This document shows positions 19,522 to 29,309 of a stretch of 64,000 nucleotides of DNA, piece after piece. Location: the NCBI RefSeq assembly GCF_026624755.1, contig NZ_JAPMXC010000005.1:161895-225894 (forward strand), read 5' to 3'. Positions within the stretch are counted from its first letter, which is position 1; each line of letters starts with the position of its first letter. This stretch comes from Robbsia betulipollinis (GTDB lineage Bacteria > Pseudomonadota > Gammaproteobacteria > Burkholderiales > Burkholderiaceae). Under the pieces are notes generated by a model. The model did no database searches. It worked only from the letters and a program-made list of their open reading frames with translations, and had not been told where the DNA came from. The position numbers and the translations under genes are program-made.

Positions 19522-20883
19522 CTAGGCGCGCCCCGCTATCGTCATTTGCTCGATCAGGATCGAGCCGCTGGTCTTGTTGCCGCGCACCAGCCGGTCCGCG
19601 CCCACCGCGACGATATGGCGCAACATCTGCGCCAGATTGCCGGCGATCGTGATTTCCTCGACCGGGAACTGGATCACACCGTTCTCGACCCAGAAACCCG
19701 ACGCGCCGCGCGAGTAATCGCCCGTGATCAGGTTCACGCCCTGCCCCATCAGATCCGTGACGAACAAGCCACGGCCGAGCTTGCGCAGCATCGCGTCCAG
19801 ATCGTCGGCCGGATCGGTCAGCGTGCTGGTCAGCGACAGATTGTGCGCGCCACCGGCGTTGCCGGTGGTCGGCAGCTTGAGCTTGCGCGCCGAGTAGGTC
19901 GACAGGAAATACCCGCGCAGCACGCCGTCCTCGACCAGTGCGCGCTTTTGCGTGCGCACCCCTTCGTCGTCGAAGGGCGCGCTGCCCATCGCGCGTGGCA
20001 CGTAGGGGTCCTCGTGGATGCTCAGATGATCGGCCAGCACCGGCCGGTCGACGCTGTCCGCCAGGAACGTCGCCTTGCGATACAGCGCGCCGCCGCTCGC
20101 GCCCTGCACCAGCGAATTGATCAGGCCCATCGCGATCGGCGCCTCGAACAGCACCGGTGCCTTGCAGGTATCGATCGGGCGCGCGCCCAGGCGCGACAGC
20201 GCCCGTTGCGCGGCATAGCGGCCGATACGCTCCGGTTCCAGCAGGTCGCTCGCGCGGCGCTGCGACGAATGCCAGTCGTCGCGCTGCATCTGGCCCTGGT
20301 GGCCGGCGATCGGCGCACAGGAAATATAGTGGCGCGACACCGGAAAGCCGCCAAGGAAACCGCGGCTGGTCGCCAGCACGAATTGCGAATGCTGCGCGGA
20401 CACGCTCGCGCCGTCGGAATTCTCGATATGCGCGTCGGTCTCGAACGCCGCGCGCTCGGCCCGGCGCGCCAGTTCGACCGCCTGGTCGGCGTTCAGGTCC
20501 CACGGATGGAACAGGTCCAGGTCGCGTGGCGCGCGCTCGAGCAGTTCCGCCTCGGCCAGGCCCGCGCAGTCGTCCTCGGCGGTGAAGCGCGCGATGTTGT
20601 GCGCGGCCGCCACGGTGTCGCGGATCGCCTTCGTTGAAAAGTCCGACGTGCTCGCGTTGCCCCGCTTGTTGCCGACGAAAACCGTCACGCCGACGGTCTT
20701 GTCGCGGTTATGCTCGATCGTCTCGACCTCGTCGCGCCGCACGGTGACGGACAGGCCGTCGCCTTCGGAAATCTCGGTGGCCGCATCGGTTGCACCGAGT
20801 TCGCGCGCGTACTTCAGGATGTCGTTCGCGATGTCCTTGAGCTGGTCCTGGGAATGGGGAAAAAGACGCGAATGGGCGGGCAT
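19522..20883 (-). CDS. pmbA: Metalloprotease-related protein PmbA/TldE
   Basis: The 453-residue product is the TldE subunit that, with TldD, forms a protease which matures or degrades modified peptides and CcdA-like proteins. Family traits are 'ATDAATEISEGDGLSVTVRRDEVETIEHNRDK', 'FDDEGVRTQKRALVEDGVLRGYFLSTYSARKL' and the C-terminal 'GLFVTDLMGQGVNLITGDYSRGASGFWVENG'. It lacks the HExxxH motif of TldD, as expected for TldE. ATG 20883 is supported by an AGGAGA ribosome site. It is divergent from darP, a conserved arrangement in proteobacteria. Confidence 0.95.
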   Translation of the reverse strand: MPAHSRLFPHSQDQLKDIANDILKYARELGATDAATEISEGDGLSVTVRRDEVETIEHNRDKTVGVTVFVGNKRGNASTSDFSTKAIRDTVAAAHNIARFTAEDDCAGLAEAELLERAPRDLDLFHPWDLNADQAVELARRAERAAFETDAHIENSDGASVSAQHSQFVLATSRGFLGGFPVSRHYISCAPIAGHQGQMQRDDWHSSQRRASDLLEPERIGRYAAQRALSRLGARPIDTCKAPVLFEAPIAMGLINSLVQGASGGALYRKATFLADSVDRPVLADHLSIHEDPYVPRAMGSAPFDDEGVRTQKRALVEDGVLRGYFLSTYSARKLKLPTTGNAGGAHNLSLTSTLTDPADDLDAMLRKLGRGLFVTDLMGQGVNLITGDYSRGASGFWVENGVIQFPVEEITIAGNLAQMLRHIVAVGADRLVRGNKTSGSILIEQMTIAGRA

Positions 20884-21008
20884 GGGGAATCGGTTCTCCT
20901 GGGACGGCGTTCTATGCGCTCGATCATAGCAACAGTTCCTGCACGACGCTCGCGCGATCGGGCGCATCGGGGGTGCCCGTCGCGCCGCCGGGTCTGTACA
21001 ATTCGCCC

Positions 21009-21653
21009 ATGACGCGAAAAAGACATTTGGACCGGGCCGGCATCGCCGAGCCCGCTGCGGACGACGCCGACGAGGCGCCGCTCTATGATCGCCCGAGCAA
21101 ATCGCAACTCAAGCGCGACATGCTCGCGCTGCAGGTGCTGGGCAAGGAACTGGCGGAACTGCCGAAGGAGGCCTTCCGCAAACTGCCTCTGCCCGAGGCC
21201 CTGTTCGACGCCCTGACCGACGTGCGCAAGATTACCGACCACGAAGGCCGGCGCCGGCAGATGCAGTTCGTCGGCAAGGTGATGCGGCGCCTGACGGACG
21301 AGGAAGTGGCGGCGCTGCGCGCCGTGCTGGACGTCATCAAGGGGCTGAGCCGCTCGGAGACGGTGAAACTGCATACGATCGAGCGCTGGCGCGACCAGTT
21401 GATCGCTTCGGACGAGGCGCTGACGGACTTCCTGCAACGCTATCCCGGTGTCGATGTCCAGGAAGGACGCACATTGATCCGCAACGCGCGCCGCGAAGCC
21501 GAGCAGAAACGCTCGCCACGGTATTACCGCGAATTGTTCCAGTGGGTGAAGAGCGCGGTCTCGCCGGCGGTGCGGAGCGAGGACGAGGCGGACGACGCGG
21601 CGCGCACGGATGACGACGAGGCGGACGACGACCATGCGCACTTCGATGACTGA
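21009..21653 (+). CDS. darP: Ribosome biogenesis factor DarP (DUF615/YjgA)
   Basis: The 214-residue product matches the YjgA/DarP family: 'RPSKSQLKRDMLALQVLGKELAELP' near the start, the central helical region with 'ITDHEGRRRQMQFVGKVMRRL' and 'RYYRELFQWVK' near the end. DarP binds late 50S assembly intermediates. The family's core ends near residue 190; here an acidic tail rich in Asp and Glu follows. The gene overlaps the start of mog by 8 bp, suggesting coupling. Confidence 0.93.
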   Translation: MTRKRHLDRAGIAEPAADDADEAPLYDRPSKSQLKRDMLALQVLGKELAELPKEAFRKLPLPEALFDALTDVRKITDHEGRRRQMQFVGKVMRRLTDEEVAALRAVLDVIKGLSRSETVKLHTIERWRDQLIASDEALTDFLQRYPGVDVQEGRTLIRNARREAEQKRSPRYYRELFQWVKSAVSPAVRSEDEADDAARTDDDEADDDHAHFDD

Positions 21654-22242
21654 CGCCGACACGCTGGTCGTCGGCCTGGTGTCGATCAGCGACCGGGCCA
21701 GCGGCGGCGTCTATGCCGATGCCGGCATCCCGGCGCTCGAGGCCTGGCTGGGTACCGCGCTGTCGACCCCCTGGCGGGCCGAGACGCGGCTGATCGCCGA
21801 CGATGCGCCGACCATCTCGGCGACGCTGGTCGAGCTGGTCGACCGGATGAACTGCGACCTGATCCTGACGACCGGCGGCACCGGCCCGGCGCGCCGGGAC
21901 GTGACGCCCGAGGCGACGCTGGCGGTGGCCAGCCGGGAAATGCCGGGTTTCGGCGAGCAGATGCGGCAGATCAGCCTGCATTTCGTGCCCACGGCGATTC
22001 TCTCGCGGCAGGTCGCCGTGATCCGCGACACGGGCGACCACGCCGCACTGATCGTCAACCTGCCGGGACAGCCGAAGTCGATCCGCGAAACGCTCGAAGG
22101 CGCCCGGGATGCATCGGGCACGCTGACCACGCCCGGCATCTTCGCGGCAATTCCGTACTGCATCGATCTGATCGGCGGGCCTTACGTGGAAACGGTCACG
22201 ACGGTCGTCGACGCCTTCCGGCCGAAAAGCGCACGGCGCTAG
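21646..22242 (+). CDS. mog: Molybdopterin adenylyltransferase (Mog/MoaB family)
   Basis: The 198-residue product has the MPT-binding fold: '[29 protein letters not shown]', the signature '[22 protein letters not shown]' and '[18 protein letters not shown]'. Mog activates molybdopterin by adenylylation before molybdenum insertion. I chose ATG 21646 ([10 protein letters not shown]), which overlaps the darP stop; in-frame ATGs at 21610 and 21634 would add residues coded inside darP. Its stop codon overlaps that of the convergent orn gene by 4 bp. No other molybdenum-cofactor gene is nearby. Confidence 0.93.
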   Translation: MTDADTLVVGLVSISDRASGGVYADAGIPALEAWLGTALSTPWRAETRLIADDAPTISATLVELVDRMNCDLILTTGGTGPARRDVTPEATLAVASREMPGFGEQMRQISLHFVPTAILSRQVAVIRDTGDHAALIVNLPGQPKSIRETLEGARDASGTLTTPGIFAAIPYCIDLIGGPYVETVTTVVDAFRPKSARR

Positions 22243-22895
22243 ACTGCCGGGTTCGCCGCCGGTGCGCCCGCCTCCGTGCGGATGAAATGCTCGCGGTAGT
22301 ACTTCAGTTCCTCGATCGATTCGACGATGTCGGCCAGGGCCGTGTGCGCGGCCCGTTTCTGAAAGCCCTTCACCAGCTCCGGGCGCCAGCGCCGGCACAA
22401 TTCCTTGAGCGTGCTGACGTCCAGGTTCCGATAATGGAAGAAGGTTTCGAGCTCGGGCATCCAGCGCGCCATGAAGCGGCGGTCCTGGCAGATCGAATTG
22501 CCGCACATCGGCGACTTTCCCGGCGGCACGTACTGTCCGGCGAACGCCCGGATCCGTTCGATCGCGTCCTGCTCGGTGAAGGGAGAGGCCCGTACCCGGT
22601 CGATCAGGCCGGAGCGCCCGTGCGTCGTCTTGTTCCAGTTGTCCATCGCGTCGAGCGCCGCGTCGGACTGGTGGATCGCGATGACCGGCCCCTCCACCTG
22701 CACGTTCAGGTGCAGATCGGTGATCACGACCGCGATTTCGATGATGCGATCGGTGTCCGGCATCAGGCCGGTCATTTCCATATCCACCCAGATCAGGTTG
22801 AATTCGCTGCGGGCGAGCACGGTCGACGTCGATGCCGGGGCGGATTCGGGAGCGGGGGAAGACACGGGGGACGGGACAGCGGGTTCGATGGACAT
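22239..22895 (-). CDS. orn: Oligoribonuclease
   Basis: The 218-residue 3'-5' exoribonuclease degrades short RNA oligomers, including pGpG from c-di-GMP turnover. The DEDDh catalytic residues are visible: Asp and Glu in 'WVDMEMTGL', Asp in '[10 protein letters not shown]', and His and Asp in '[10 protein letters not shown]'. A proline/serine-rich leader of about 30 residues precedes the conserved core, which is longer than in E. coli Orn (181 aa). A start closer to the core is therefore possible, but no better internal start is evident. It is divergent from the M48 protease gene and shares an overlapping -10 region with it near 22924-22931. Confidence 0.95.
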   Translation of the reverse strand: MSIEPAVPSPVSSPAPESAPASTSTVLARSEFNLIWVDMEMTGLMPDTDRIIEIAVVITDLHLNVQVEGPVIAIHQSDAALDAMDNWNKTTHGRSGLIDRVRASPFTEQDAIERIRAFAGQYVPPGKSPMCGNSICQDRRFMARWMPELETFFHYRNLDVSTLKELCRRWRPELVKGFQKRAAHTALADIVESIEELKYYREHFIRTEAGAPAANPAV

Positions 22896-22925
22896 GGCGT
22901 TCGACGGAAATGACGCGGAAGAAAC

Positions 22926-22931
22926 TATAAT
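22926..22931 (+). promoter_or_regulatory. -10 box (TATAAT) upstream of the M48 protease gene
   Basis: A consensus TATAAT lies 30 bp before the start codon of the M48 gene. A -35 is not clear; TTCGAC at 22900-22905 is too far away at 20 bp. The minus strand offers TATAGT at almost the same place for orn. Confidence 0.55.
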
Positions 22932-22961
22932 TCTCGCATAGTCTCCGGAGGGGATCCTTTC

Positions 22962-24236
22962 ATGTTCACGTATTTGTTTGCTCTTGCCCTGGTCGCCATG
23001 GTGGCGACCAAGCTCTGGCTCGGCCAGCGCCAGATGCGGCATGTCCTCGCGCATCGCGACGCGGTGCCGGCGCGTTTCGCCGACGCGATTTCGCTGCACT
23101 CGCACCAGCGCGCCGCCGACTACACGGTGGCGCGGCTGCGGTTGACGGTGGCCGAAGTGCTGGTCGCCGCGGTGGTGCTCGCCGCGCTGACGCTGTTCGG
23201 CGGCGCCGGCGCGATCGATGCCGGTCTCGCCCATGTCCTGGGCCGCGGCTATCTGCAGGAAATCGCGCTGATCGCGATCGTCGTCGGCATCACCAGCCTG
23301 GTGGACCTGCCGTTCGACTATGCGCGCCATTTCGTCATCGAGGAGCGTTTCGGCTTCAACAAGATGACGCGCGGGCTGTTCTTCGCGGACCTGGCGAAAT
23401 CGACCGCGATCGGCGTGGTATTCGCGGTGCCGTTGCTGTTCGCGGTGCTGTGGCTGATGACCCGTGCCGGTGCGCTCTGGTGGTGGTACGCGTGGCTGCT
23501 CTGGGTCGGCTTCAACGTGCTGGTGCTGGTGTTCTACCCGACGCTGATCGCGCCCCTGTTCAACAAGTTCCAGCCGCTCGACGATCAGGCCCTGCGCACG
23601 CGGATCGAGGCGCTGATGCGCCGTTGCGGTTTCGCGGCGAAAGGCCTGTTCGTGATGGACGGCAGCCGCCGCTCGGCGCATGGCAACGCCTACTTTACCG
23701 GCTTCGGCGCGGCGAAACGGATCGTGTTCTTCGATACGCTGATCGAGCGCCTGGATGGCGCGGAAATCGAGGCGGTGCTCGCCCACGAACTCGGCCATTT
23801 CAAGCGCCGGCACGTGATGAAGCGGATGGTGACGGTCTTCGGCCTGAGTCTGGTGATGCTGGGCCTGCTCGGCTGGCTCATGCAGCAGGCGTGGTTCTAC
23901 ACCGGGCTGGGCACCACGCCCTCGCCGACCGGGGGCAACGAGGGGCTCGCATTGCTGCTATTCTTCCTGGTGATGCCGGTCTTTCTGTTTTTCGCCGGAC
24001 CGCTCAGCGCACTCACCTCGCGCAAGCATGAGTTCGAGGCCGACGCCTTCGCCGCCGCCCAGACCGATGCGCAGGATCTCGTCAGCGCGCTCGTCAAGCT
24101 CTACCAGGACAATGCGTCGACACTGACGCCCGATCCGCTTTATTCGGCCTTTTATTATTCCCACCCGCCCGCCTCGCAACGCATCGACAGGCTGCTGCTC
24201 TCACCCGCTCCCCTGTCCGCTCCCGCCGCCGCATGA
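22962..24236 (+). CDS. M48-family membrane metallopeptidase (Ste24-like)
   Basis: The 424-residue product is a zinc protease of the CAAX-prenyl-protease-like M48 family. The zinc motif is H275-E-L-G-H279 ('[14 protein letters not shown]') and the third ligand is E359 in '[13 protein letters not shown]'. Membrane helices are visible at about 1-20, 65-85, 100-120, 150-175, 178-198, 290-310 and 330-350. The preceding '[19 protein letters not shown]' and '[17 protein letters not shown]' are typical of Ste24 homologues. Bacterial members probably act in membrane-protein quality control; the substrate is unknown. A GGAGGGG ribosome site precedes ATG 22962. Its stop overlaps the rsgA start (ATGA), so the two are coupled. 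Confidence 0.93.
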   Translation: MFTYLFALALVAMVATKLWLGQRQMRHVLAHRDAVPARFADAISLHSHQRAADYTVARLRLTVAEVLVAAVVLAALTLFGGAGAIDAGLAHVLGRGYLQEIALIAIVVGITSLVDLPFDYARHFVIEERFGFNKMTRGLFFADLAKSTAIGVVFAVPLLFAVLWLMTRAGALWWWYAWLLWVGFNVLVLVFYPTLIAPLFNKFQPLDDQALRTRIEALMRRCGFAAKGLFVMDGSRRSAHGNAYFTGFGAAKRIVFFDTLIERLDGAEIEAVLAHELGHFKRRHVMKRMVTVFGLSLVMLGLLGWLMQQAWFYTGLGTTPSPTGGNEGLALLLFFLVMPVFLFFAGPLSALTSRKHEFEADAFAAAQTDAQDLVSALVKLYQDNASTLTPDPLYSAFYYSHPPASQRIDRLLLSPAPLSAPAAA

Positions 24237-25300
24237 CACGTTCTAAGCCGGACCTCGATCTCCTGCCCGAAGCGGACAGCCCGCGCCCCCGCGCCGCCCG
24301 GCGCGGCACCGCGGGCAAGCCCGGCGCCGGTCATGCCGCATTGCCGGATGACGCAAACGACCCGGCCCGTCCGGACGCTTCGGACGACCTGCCGACCACC
24401 GGCGCCGCCACTGCCGAGGGCATCGTCATCGCAGCGCATGGCCGCCACTATGTGGTCGCGCCGGATGGCGACGCACCCGTGCTGCAATGCTTTCCGCGGG
24501 GCAAGAAAAGCGAGATCGCCGTGGGCGACCGGGTCCGTTTCGCCGCGCGGTCCGCGAACCAGGGCGTCATCCTGGACATCCTGCCGCGCCGCAATCTGCT
24601 GTACCGGTCGGACCAGTACAAGTCCAAGCTGTTCGCCGCCAATCTCGATCAACTGATGATCGTGCTCGCGACCGAGCCGCATTTCAGCGAGGATCTGATC
24701 GGCCGCGCGATGGTGGCCGCCGACGCCCACGGCCTGGGCGTGCTGATCATCCTCAACAAGGTCGACGTAGCCGCCGCGCTGCCGCTCGCCCGGGCGCGTC
24801 TGGCACCTTATCAGGCGCTGGGTTACCCCGTGATCGAGACGTCGGCAGGCAGTGCGCCGGAGGCAACCGCGGCCATGCTCGCGCCCTATCTGGCGGGACG
24901 CTCGACGTTGCTGCTGGGTCAATCGGGCATGGGGAAATCGACGCTGGTGAATGCGCTGGTGCCGGGCGCGCTGGCGGCCACGCGCGAGATTTCGGCGGCG
25001 CTTCATTCCGGCAAGCACACCACCACCTTTACGCGGCGCTATGCGCTGCCCGATGGCGGCAGCCTGCTGGATTCCCCGGGTTTCCAGGAGTTTGGGCTGC
25101 ATCATCTGAGCGAAGGCGAACTGGAGCGGGCCTTCGCCGAATTCCGGCCATTGCTGGGGCAATGCCGCTTCTACAACTGCCGGCATCTGCACGAACCGGG
25201 CTGCGCGCTGCTGGACGCGGTCGCCGACGGCCGCATCGCCCCGGCCCGGCATGCCCTGTACGCGCAATTGGTGCACGAAGCGGGACAGATCGTCCGCTAG
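24233..25300 (+). CDS. rsgA: Small ribosomal subunit biogenesis GTPase RsgA
   Basis: The 355-residue circularly permuted GTPase checks late 30S maturation. An OB-fold (about 65-125, '[30 protein letters not shown]') is followed by the GTPase motifs in permuted order: G4 'LNKVD', G1 'GQSGMGKS' (229-236), G2 'HTTTFTRRY' and G3 'DSPGFQEF'. The zinc knuckle is C311-x4-C316-x-H318-x5-C324. The N-terminal 60 residues are a disordered Pro/Asp-rich extension. The start ATG overlaps the M48 stop by 4 bp. Confidence 0.96.
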   Translation: MTRSKPDLDLLPEADSPRPRAARRGTAGKPGAGHAALPDDANDPARPDASDDLPTTGAATAEGIVIAAHGRHYVVAPDGDAPVLQCFPRGKKSEIAVGDRVRFAARSANQGVILDILPRRNLLYRSDQYKSKLFAANLDQLMIVLATEPHFSEDLIGRAMVAADAHGLGVLIILNKVDVAAALPLARARLAPYQALGYPVIETSAGSAPEATAAMLAPYLAGRSTLLLGQSGMGKSTLVNALVPGALAATREISAALHSGKHTTTFTRRYALPDGGSLLDSPGFQEFGLHHLSEGELERAFAEFRPLLGQCRFYNCRHLHEPGCALLDAVADGRIAPARHALYAQLVHEAGQIVR

Positions 25301-25311
25301 TCGGACCTGGC

Positions 25312-25337
25312 GTCTTCCGGGCGATGCGCCCGAAGAC
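25312..25337. terminator. Imperfect hairpin between convergent rsgA and cobD-like gene
   Basis: GTCTTC (25312-25317) and GAAGAC (25332-25337) enclose a GGGCG/CGCCC pairing with one bulged C. The place between two converging stop codons suggests a shared terminator, but there is no T-run. Confidence 0.35.
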
Positions 25338-25350
25338 CGGCCGGGTGGGC

Positions 25351-26313
25351 TCAGGCGAGCCAGACCGACAGCGTGACCATCAGCAGCAGGATCATCCAGA
25401 GGATCACCGCGCGCCAGACCAGGCCTACCGCCGACTGCAGCGTGCGCGGCGTGCAGTCCTCGCCGACGGGCATCGCCGTCGTGCCGGTTGCCGCTCCCGT
25501 CTGCGCGTCGGCCGCGGCCAGCACGTCGATGGCGGCGGGCTCGGCGAGCGGCCCGCTCAAGCGAGCGCCCAACGCGCCGCTGCCCGCGGCGAGCAGGGTG
25601 CCTTCGTTCGAATCCGGCCATTGCCGCGCATGGTTGCGCCAGGCGTAGATGGCATCCTCGAAATTGCCGACGATCGCGAAACCGAGGGCGGTGAGGCGTA
25701 CCGGAATCCAGTCGATGACGAAGAACGCCCGCCGCGCGAAGCCAGCGAACGGCACGCTGCGATCGACCTCGGCCTCGCTCCAGCTCGCCGACAGATGCGC
25801 GGCGACCCGGTACAGCACCGCGCCGGCCGGGCCGATCGGAATCAGAAACCAGAAGAAGACGCCAAAGACATGACGATGCGAACTGATCACCGCGTACATC
25901 AAGGTATGGCGGACGATTTCGCTGACCGGCATCTCGGACGTATCGGCGCCCGTCCACTGCCGCAGGATCTCGCGCGCGAGCGGCACGTCGTCATTGTTCA
26001 ACGCGAGGTGGATGTCGGTGAAATAGTGACTGAACTGGCGAAAACCCAGCGTGAAATACAGCACCGCCACGTTCCATGCGAACGCCAGAACGACGCTGAC
26101 CCGGTACAGCAGGTAATACACCACGCCGACCCCAAGCGTCCACGGCACCACCACGCCCAGCCAGGCCAGCACGCCATGCCGCCCCCGCCCCGCATCGAAG
26201 CCGCGGCCGGCGCCGGCCGCATGCGAGCGCAGCAGCGCCGCCACCGGATTGTTCGATCCGAGCGCGCGCATCTGCTCGATCACCAGCGCCAGGAGAACGG
26301 AAAAGAAGGTCAT
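25351..26313 (-). CDS. CobD/CbiB-family-like integral membrane protein
   Basis: The 320-residue membrane protein begins 'MTFFSVLLALVIEQMRALG', has helices at about 1-15, 50-70, 75-95, 150-170, 205-225 and 300-318, and contains 'FRQFSHYFTDIHLALNNDDVPLAREILRQWTG'. These features match the CobD/CbiB-like (AmpE-related) family found in Burkholderia next to rsgA and nudL. True CobD makes adenosylcobinamide, but no cobalamin gene is near and the sequence carries a variable Ala-rich loop (about 235-285), so a cobalamin role is unlikely to be its main one. Function unknown. Confidence 0.8.
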   Translation of the reverse strand: MTFFSVLLALVIEQMRALGSNNPVAALLRSHAAGAGRGFDAGRGRHGVLAWLGVVVPWTLGVGVVYYLLYRVSVVLAFAWNVAVLYFTLGFRQFSHYFTDIHLALNNDDVPLAREILRQWTGADTSEMPVSEIVRHTLMYAVISSHRHVFGVFFWFLIPIGPAGAVLYRVAAHLSASWSEAEVDRSVPFAGFARRAFFVIDWIPVRLTALGFAIVGNFEDAIYAWRNHARQWPDSNEGTLLAAGSGALGARLSGPLAEPAAIDVLAAADAQTGAATGTTAMPVGEDCTPRTLQSAVGLVWRAVILWMILLLMVTLSVWLA

Positions 26314-26347
26314 GCGTTCAGAATGAAATGACGAAGGGGCTTGCCCG

Positions 26348-26386
26348 GGGCTCGCGCAACGGGCTCGCGCAACGGGCTCGCGCCAC
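26348..26386. repeat. 13-bp tandem repeat, three copies
   Basis: GGGCTCGCGCAAC occurs twice and is followed by one copy with a single change (GGGCTCGCGCCAC). It lies in the 114-bp gap between the nudL stop and the cobD-like start codon. Confidence 0.9.
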
Positions 26387-26427
26387 AGGACGCGCGAGAG
26401 TGCGCATTACGATACCACCAAAGGCCG

Positions 26428-27117
26428 TCAGGCGATCAGGAAACGATACAGATTGCGCAACATCCCGGCGGTCGCGCCCCAGATGAAGTGATCGCCGGCG
26501 CCCTCCTCCCGGGGATAGGGCATCGAGAAGAAGCGACGGCTGTCGTCCCCCGCATGGAACACCCGGATCTGGTGATTCGCCGGGTCCATCAGGAAAGCCA
26601 GCGGCACCTCGAACACCTCGGCGACTTCGTCGTCGCACGCGGCGACGGTGAAAGGCGGATGTACCAGGCCCACGACCGTCCTCACCGCGTAACCGGTGCC
26701 GGTCAGGTAATCCGGCAGCTCACCCAGAACCTCGACGCGTTCGCGCGGCAGTGCGACCTCCTCCCACGCTTCGCGCAACGCCGTGTCGGCGGCGTCCCGG
26801 TCCTCGGGGTCGCACCGCCCACCGGGAAAACTGATCTGCCCGGCATGGTCGGTCAGATGCGCGGCCCGATGGGTCAGCAGCACCGTGACGCCCTGCGGCC
26901 GGTCGATCAGACCGATCAGCACGGCGGCGAGGCGCAGGTCGCCGGCATGCTCGCGCGCCGCTTCGGCACGCTCCGGCGTCCAGTCCACGGCCGGCCGCCG
27001 GGCGAAGCGTTCGCGCAGGGCCGCCGCCGTCAGACGCGCGGCCGGCACGGCAGGCAGCCCGGCGTGCGACGGCTCGACGGGCAGATGCTCGGGATCGAAT
27101 AGCGGACGGGTCGGCAT
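26428..27117 (-). CDS. CoA pyrophosphatase (Nudix hydrolase, NudL-like)
   Basis: The 229-residue Nudix hydrolase carries the CoA-pyrophosphatase signature 'LLTHRAAHLTDHAGQISFPGGRCDPED' that leads into the Nudix helix 'ALREAWEEVAL'. Members split coenzyme A and its derivatives into phosphopantetheine and 3',5'-ADP. ATG 27117 (MPTRPLFDPEHLP) is the natural start. It lies 54 bp beyond the rplS stop, but a strong terminator separates the two, so it probably has its own promoter or depends on read-through. Confidence 0.92.
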   Translation of the reverse strand: MPTRPLFDPEHLPVEPSHAGLPAVPAARLTAAALRERFARRPAVDWTPERAEAAREHAGDLRLAAVLIGLIDRPQGVTVLLTHRAAHLTDHAGQISFPGGRCDPEDRDAADTALREAWEEVALPRERVEVLGELPDYLTGTGYAVRTVVGLVHPPFTVAACDDEVAEVFEVPLAFLMDPANHQIRVFHAGDDSRRFFSMPYPREEGAGDHFIWGATAGMLRNLYRFLIA

Positions 27118-27137
27118 GGCGGGACTCCCAAAACGAA

Positions 27138-27159
27138 CAAGGCACCCGAAGGTGCCTTG
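27138..27159 (-). terminator. Rho-independent terminator of the rpsP operon
   Basis: On the minus strand AAGGCACC and GGTGCCTT form a perfect 8-bp stem capped by a TTCG tetraloop and followed by a T-rich stretch (GTTCGTTTT). It lies just after the rplS stop codon. Confidence 0.88.
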
Positions 27160-27171
27160 TCTTGACTGCTT

Positions 27172-27555
27172 TTACGCCTGAACCGGCTGCTCTTTGCGAA
27201 CCAGCTTTTCCTTGATGCGCGCCTTCTTGCCCGACAGGTTGCGCAGGTAGTACAGCTTCGCGCGACGGACATCGCCGCGACGCTTCACGACGATGCTCGC
27301 CAGCTGCGGCGAATACGTCTGGAACGTACGCTCGACGCCTTCGCCCGACGAAATCTTGCGGACGATGAACGACGAATTCAGACCGCGGTTACGCTTCGCG
27401 ATCACCACGCCTTCATACGCCTGAACCCGCTTGCGCGTGCCTTCGACGACGTTGACGCTGACCACCACCGTGTCGCCCGGGGCGAACGTGGGGATGGTCT
27501 TGTCGCCCAGCGAACGGGCGATTTCTTCTTGTTCGAGTTGATCGATCAGATTCAT
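27172..27555 (-). CDS. rplS: 50S ribosomal protein L19
   Basis: The 127-residue product shows the L19 pattern: '[13 protein letters not shown]', '[40 protein letters not shown]', 'ERTFQTYSP' and '[21 protein letters not shown]'. L19 sits at the 30S-50S interface. It is the last gene of the rpsP-rimM-trmD-rplS operon, 131 bp after trmD, and is followed directly by a terminator. Confidence 0.98.
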   Translation of the reverse strand: MNLIDQLEQEEIARSLGDKTIPTFAPGDTVVVSVNVVEGTRKRVQAYEGVVIAKRNRGLNSSFIVRKISSGEGVERTFQTYSPQLASIVVKRRGDVRRAKLYYLRNLSGKKARIKEKLVRKEQPVQA

Positions 27556-27686
27556 TTACGACTCCAGATACCATCGTGCCGGCGTTGCATACCGCGCTTC
27601 ATATCTCACTTAGCAGCGGGCCCCGGCAGAGGATGGATGATGATCGACGCCGGCCGGAGCCCGCGTCGCCTTGTGCCCGAACCGGC

Positions 27687-28445
27687 CTACAGGGCCGATT
27701 CCGGACTTGCGAGCCAGGCCTCATCGGCCCGGCTCAACAAACCTTTGTCGCGTGCCGCCGCGATCAGTTCGGGGCGTTGCGCACGCGTTTTCGACAGCGA
27801 CCGCCGCCGGCGCCAGGCGACGATCTGCGCATGATGGCCGCCCAGCAGCACGTCCGGCACCCGCATGCCCTCGTATTCCTCGGGACGCGTGTAGTGCGGA
27901 CAATCCAGCAGGCCATCGGCGAAACTGTCCTGCTCCGCCGACTGCGCATCGCCCAGCACGCCGGGCAACTGGCGGATCACCGCGTCCATCAGCGCCATCG
28001 CCGGCAGCTCTCCGCCCGACAGGACGAAGTCGCCGACGCTGATTTCCTCGTCGACGCAGCGCTCGAGCAGACGCTGGTCGACTGCTTCGTAGCGGCCGCA
28101 CAGCAGCACCAGACCCGGCTCGCGCGACAGTTCCAGCACCCGCTGGTGATTGAGCGGCGCGCCCTGCGGAGACAACATCACCACGCGCGGCGCGACGATG
28201 CCGGCCGCGTGCTGCGCCTGCCGTGCCGCGCCGATCGTCGCCTCCAGCGGCCGCGCCAGCATCACCATGCCGGGACCGCCGCCATACGGCCGATCGTCGA
28301 CCGTACGGTGCGCGTCCTGCGTGAAATCGCGCGGATTCCAGGTCGTGAGCGAATAGCGCCCCTGCTTCGCGGCTCGGGAAGTGATGCCCCAGTCGGTCAG
28401 CGCCCGAAACATCTCGGGGAAAAGCGTCAGCACGTCGAAACGCAT
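27687..28445 (-). CDS. trmD: tRNA (guanine37-N1)-methyltransferase
   Basis: The 252-residue SPOUT methyltransferase methylates G37 of tRNAs reading CNN codons and prevents frameshifting. The opening '[25 protein letters not shown]', the knot region '[13 protein letters not shown]' and '[12 protein letters not shown]' with '[29 protein letters not shown]' are diagnostic. I chose ATG 28445; an in-frame ATG at 28460 would add five residues. The gap to rimM is 22 bp. Confidence 0.98.
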   Translation of the reverse strand: MRFDVLTLFPEMFRALTDWGITSRAAKQGRYSLTTWNPRDFTQDAHRTVDDRPYGGGPGMVMLARPLEATIGAARQAQHAAGIVAPRVVMLSPQGAPLNHQRVLELSREPGLVLLCGRYEAVDQRLLERCVDEEISVGDFVLSGGELPAMALMDAVIRQLPGVLGDAQSAEQDSFADGLLDCPHYTRPEEYEGMRVPDVLLGGHHAQIVAWRRRRSLSKTRAQRPELIAAARDKGLLSRADEAWLASPESAL

Positions 28446-28467
28446 CGTTCCCGCCCTCATCGTCCTT

Positions 28468-29220
28468 TCAATAATCCACGTCCCAGTCGACGACGATCCG
28501 CTTCGCGGCGAGATCGACATCGCGCAGGTAGGCGTCGACGAAGGGAATCAGACGTTCGCCCAGCGTAGCCTTGCCGGTGGCATCGGCCGCTTCAGGGCTC
28601 GCTTCACCGCACACTTCATAGCCCACCCGAAGCACCGAATGCGCACCGTTGTCCAGCAGATCGGTCACCCGACCCAGCGCGGTGCCCGCCGGATTGACCA
28701 CATCCAGCCCGATCAGGTCCACCCAGTAGTACTCGCCGCTCGGCAGCTTCGGGAAGTCCGTACGGCGCACCGACACGGTCGACCCGCGCAGCGCCTCGGC
28801 CGCGTCGCGGTCGTCGCTGCCACTCAGCGCCGCGGCGATCGAACCGCTATGCACCCGCGCGCTCAGCACCTTGACGCGCCGCGTCGAACGAGGCCGGCCG
28901 CCGGACACCCACCAATAGGGGGCGGCCAACAGTGCGTCACCGCCCTGACCGACGCTGGCGTGCGGGAAGACCTTGATTTGCCCGCGCACGCCATAGGCCT
29001 GCGCGATCGCACCGACTTCGATCAGATCGTCCGGCAAGGCCGCGACGTCCGCCGTCGCGGGCGTCTTGCTGGCGGACGGGGGACTGTCGTCGGCAGGCCG
29101 GGGCGCGACGGCATCGGCTGCGTCGCCGTCCGGCGCAACCGGCTGGCCCGGGGCCGCCTTCGCGACCACCCGGCGCTTGAACGCGCCAAAGGAGGCGCCG
29201 GGCGACGTATCGTCCGCCAT
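28468..29220 (-). CDS. rimM: Ribosome maturation factor RimM
   Basis: The 250-residue product has the RimM N-terminal beta-barrel ('[22 protein letters not shown]', about residues 66-87) and the C-terminal PRC barrel ('[15 protein letters not shown]...[18 protein letters not shown]', then '[27 protein letters not shown]'). It helps fold the 30S head. An N-terminal extension of about 65 residues rich in Ala, Pro and Asp precedes the barrel; a shorter extension with the same 'ASFGAF' motif is known in Burkholderia RimM. I therefore chose ATG 29220 ([14 protein letters not shown]). The frame also stays open to a TTG at 29313 that overlaps the rpsP stop. Confidence 0.93.
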   Translation of the reverse strand: MADDTSPGASFGAFKRRVVAKAAPGQPVAPDGDAADAVAPRPADDSPPSASKTPATADVAALPDDLIEVGAIAQAYGVRGQIKVFPHASVGQGGDALLAAPYWWVSGGRPRSTRRVKVLSARVHSGSIAAALSGSDDRDAAEALRGSTVSVRRTDFPKLPSGEYYWVDLIGLDVVNPAGTALGRVTDLLDNGAHSVLRVGYEVCGEASPEAADATGKATLGERLIPFVDAYLRDVDLAAKRIVVDWDVDY

Positions 29221-29309
29221 CCTCCCATCGGCATCGTGCCGTTCGGCCGTCTTCCGGCCGGCATCGTCAGCGGCGCCGGCGCCCACGACGCCCTTGCCTG
29301 CAGCTTTAC

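Noticed and set aside
19491-19531. Direct repeat CGCTAGGCGCGC spanning the ends of folA and pmbA
   Set aside because: Two 12-bp copies that happen to hold the two stop codons. They are too short and G+C-rich to claim an attachment site or mobile-element scar.
25351-26313. True cobalamin-synthesis gene cobD
   Set aside because: No other cobalamin gene is nearby and the variable loop is unlike cobalamin CobD, so I gave no gene symbol.
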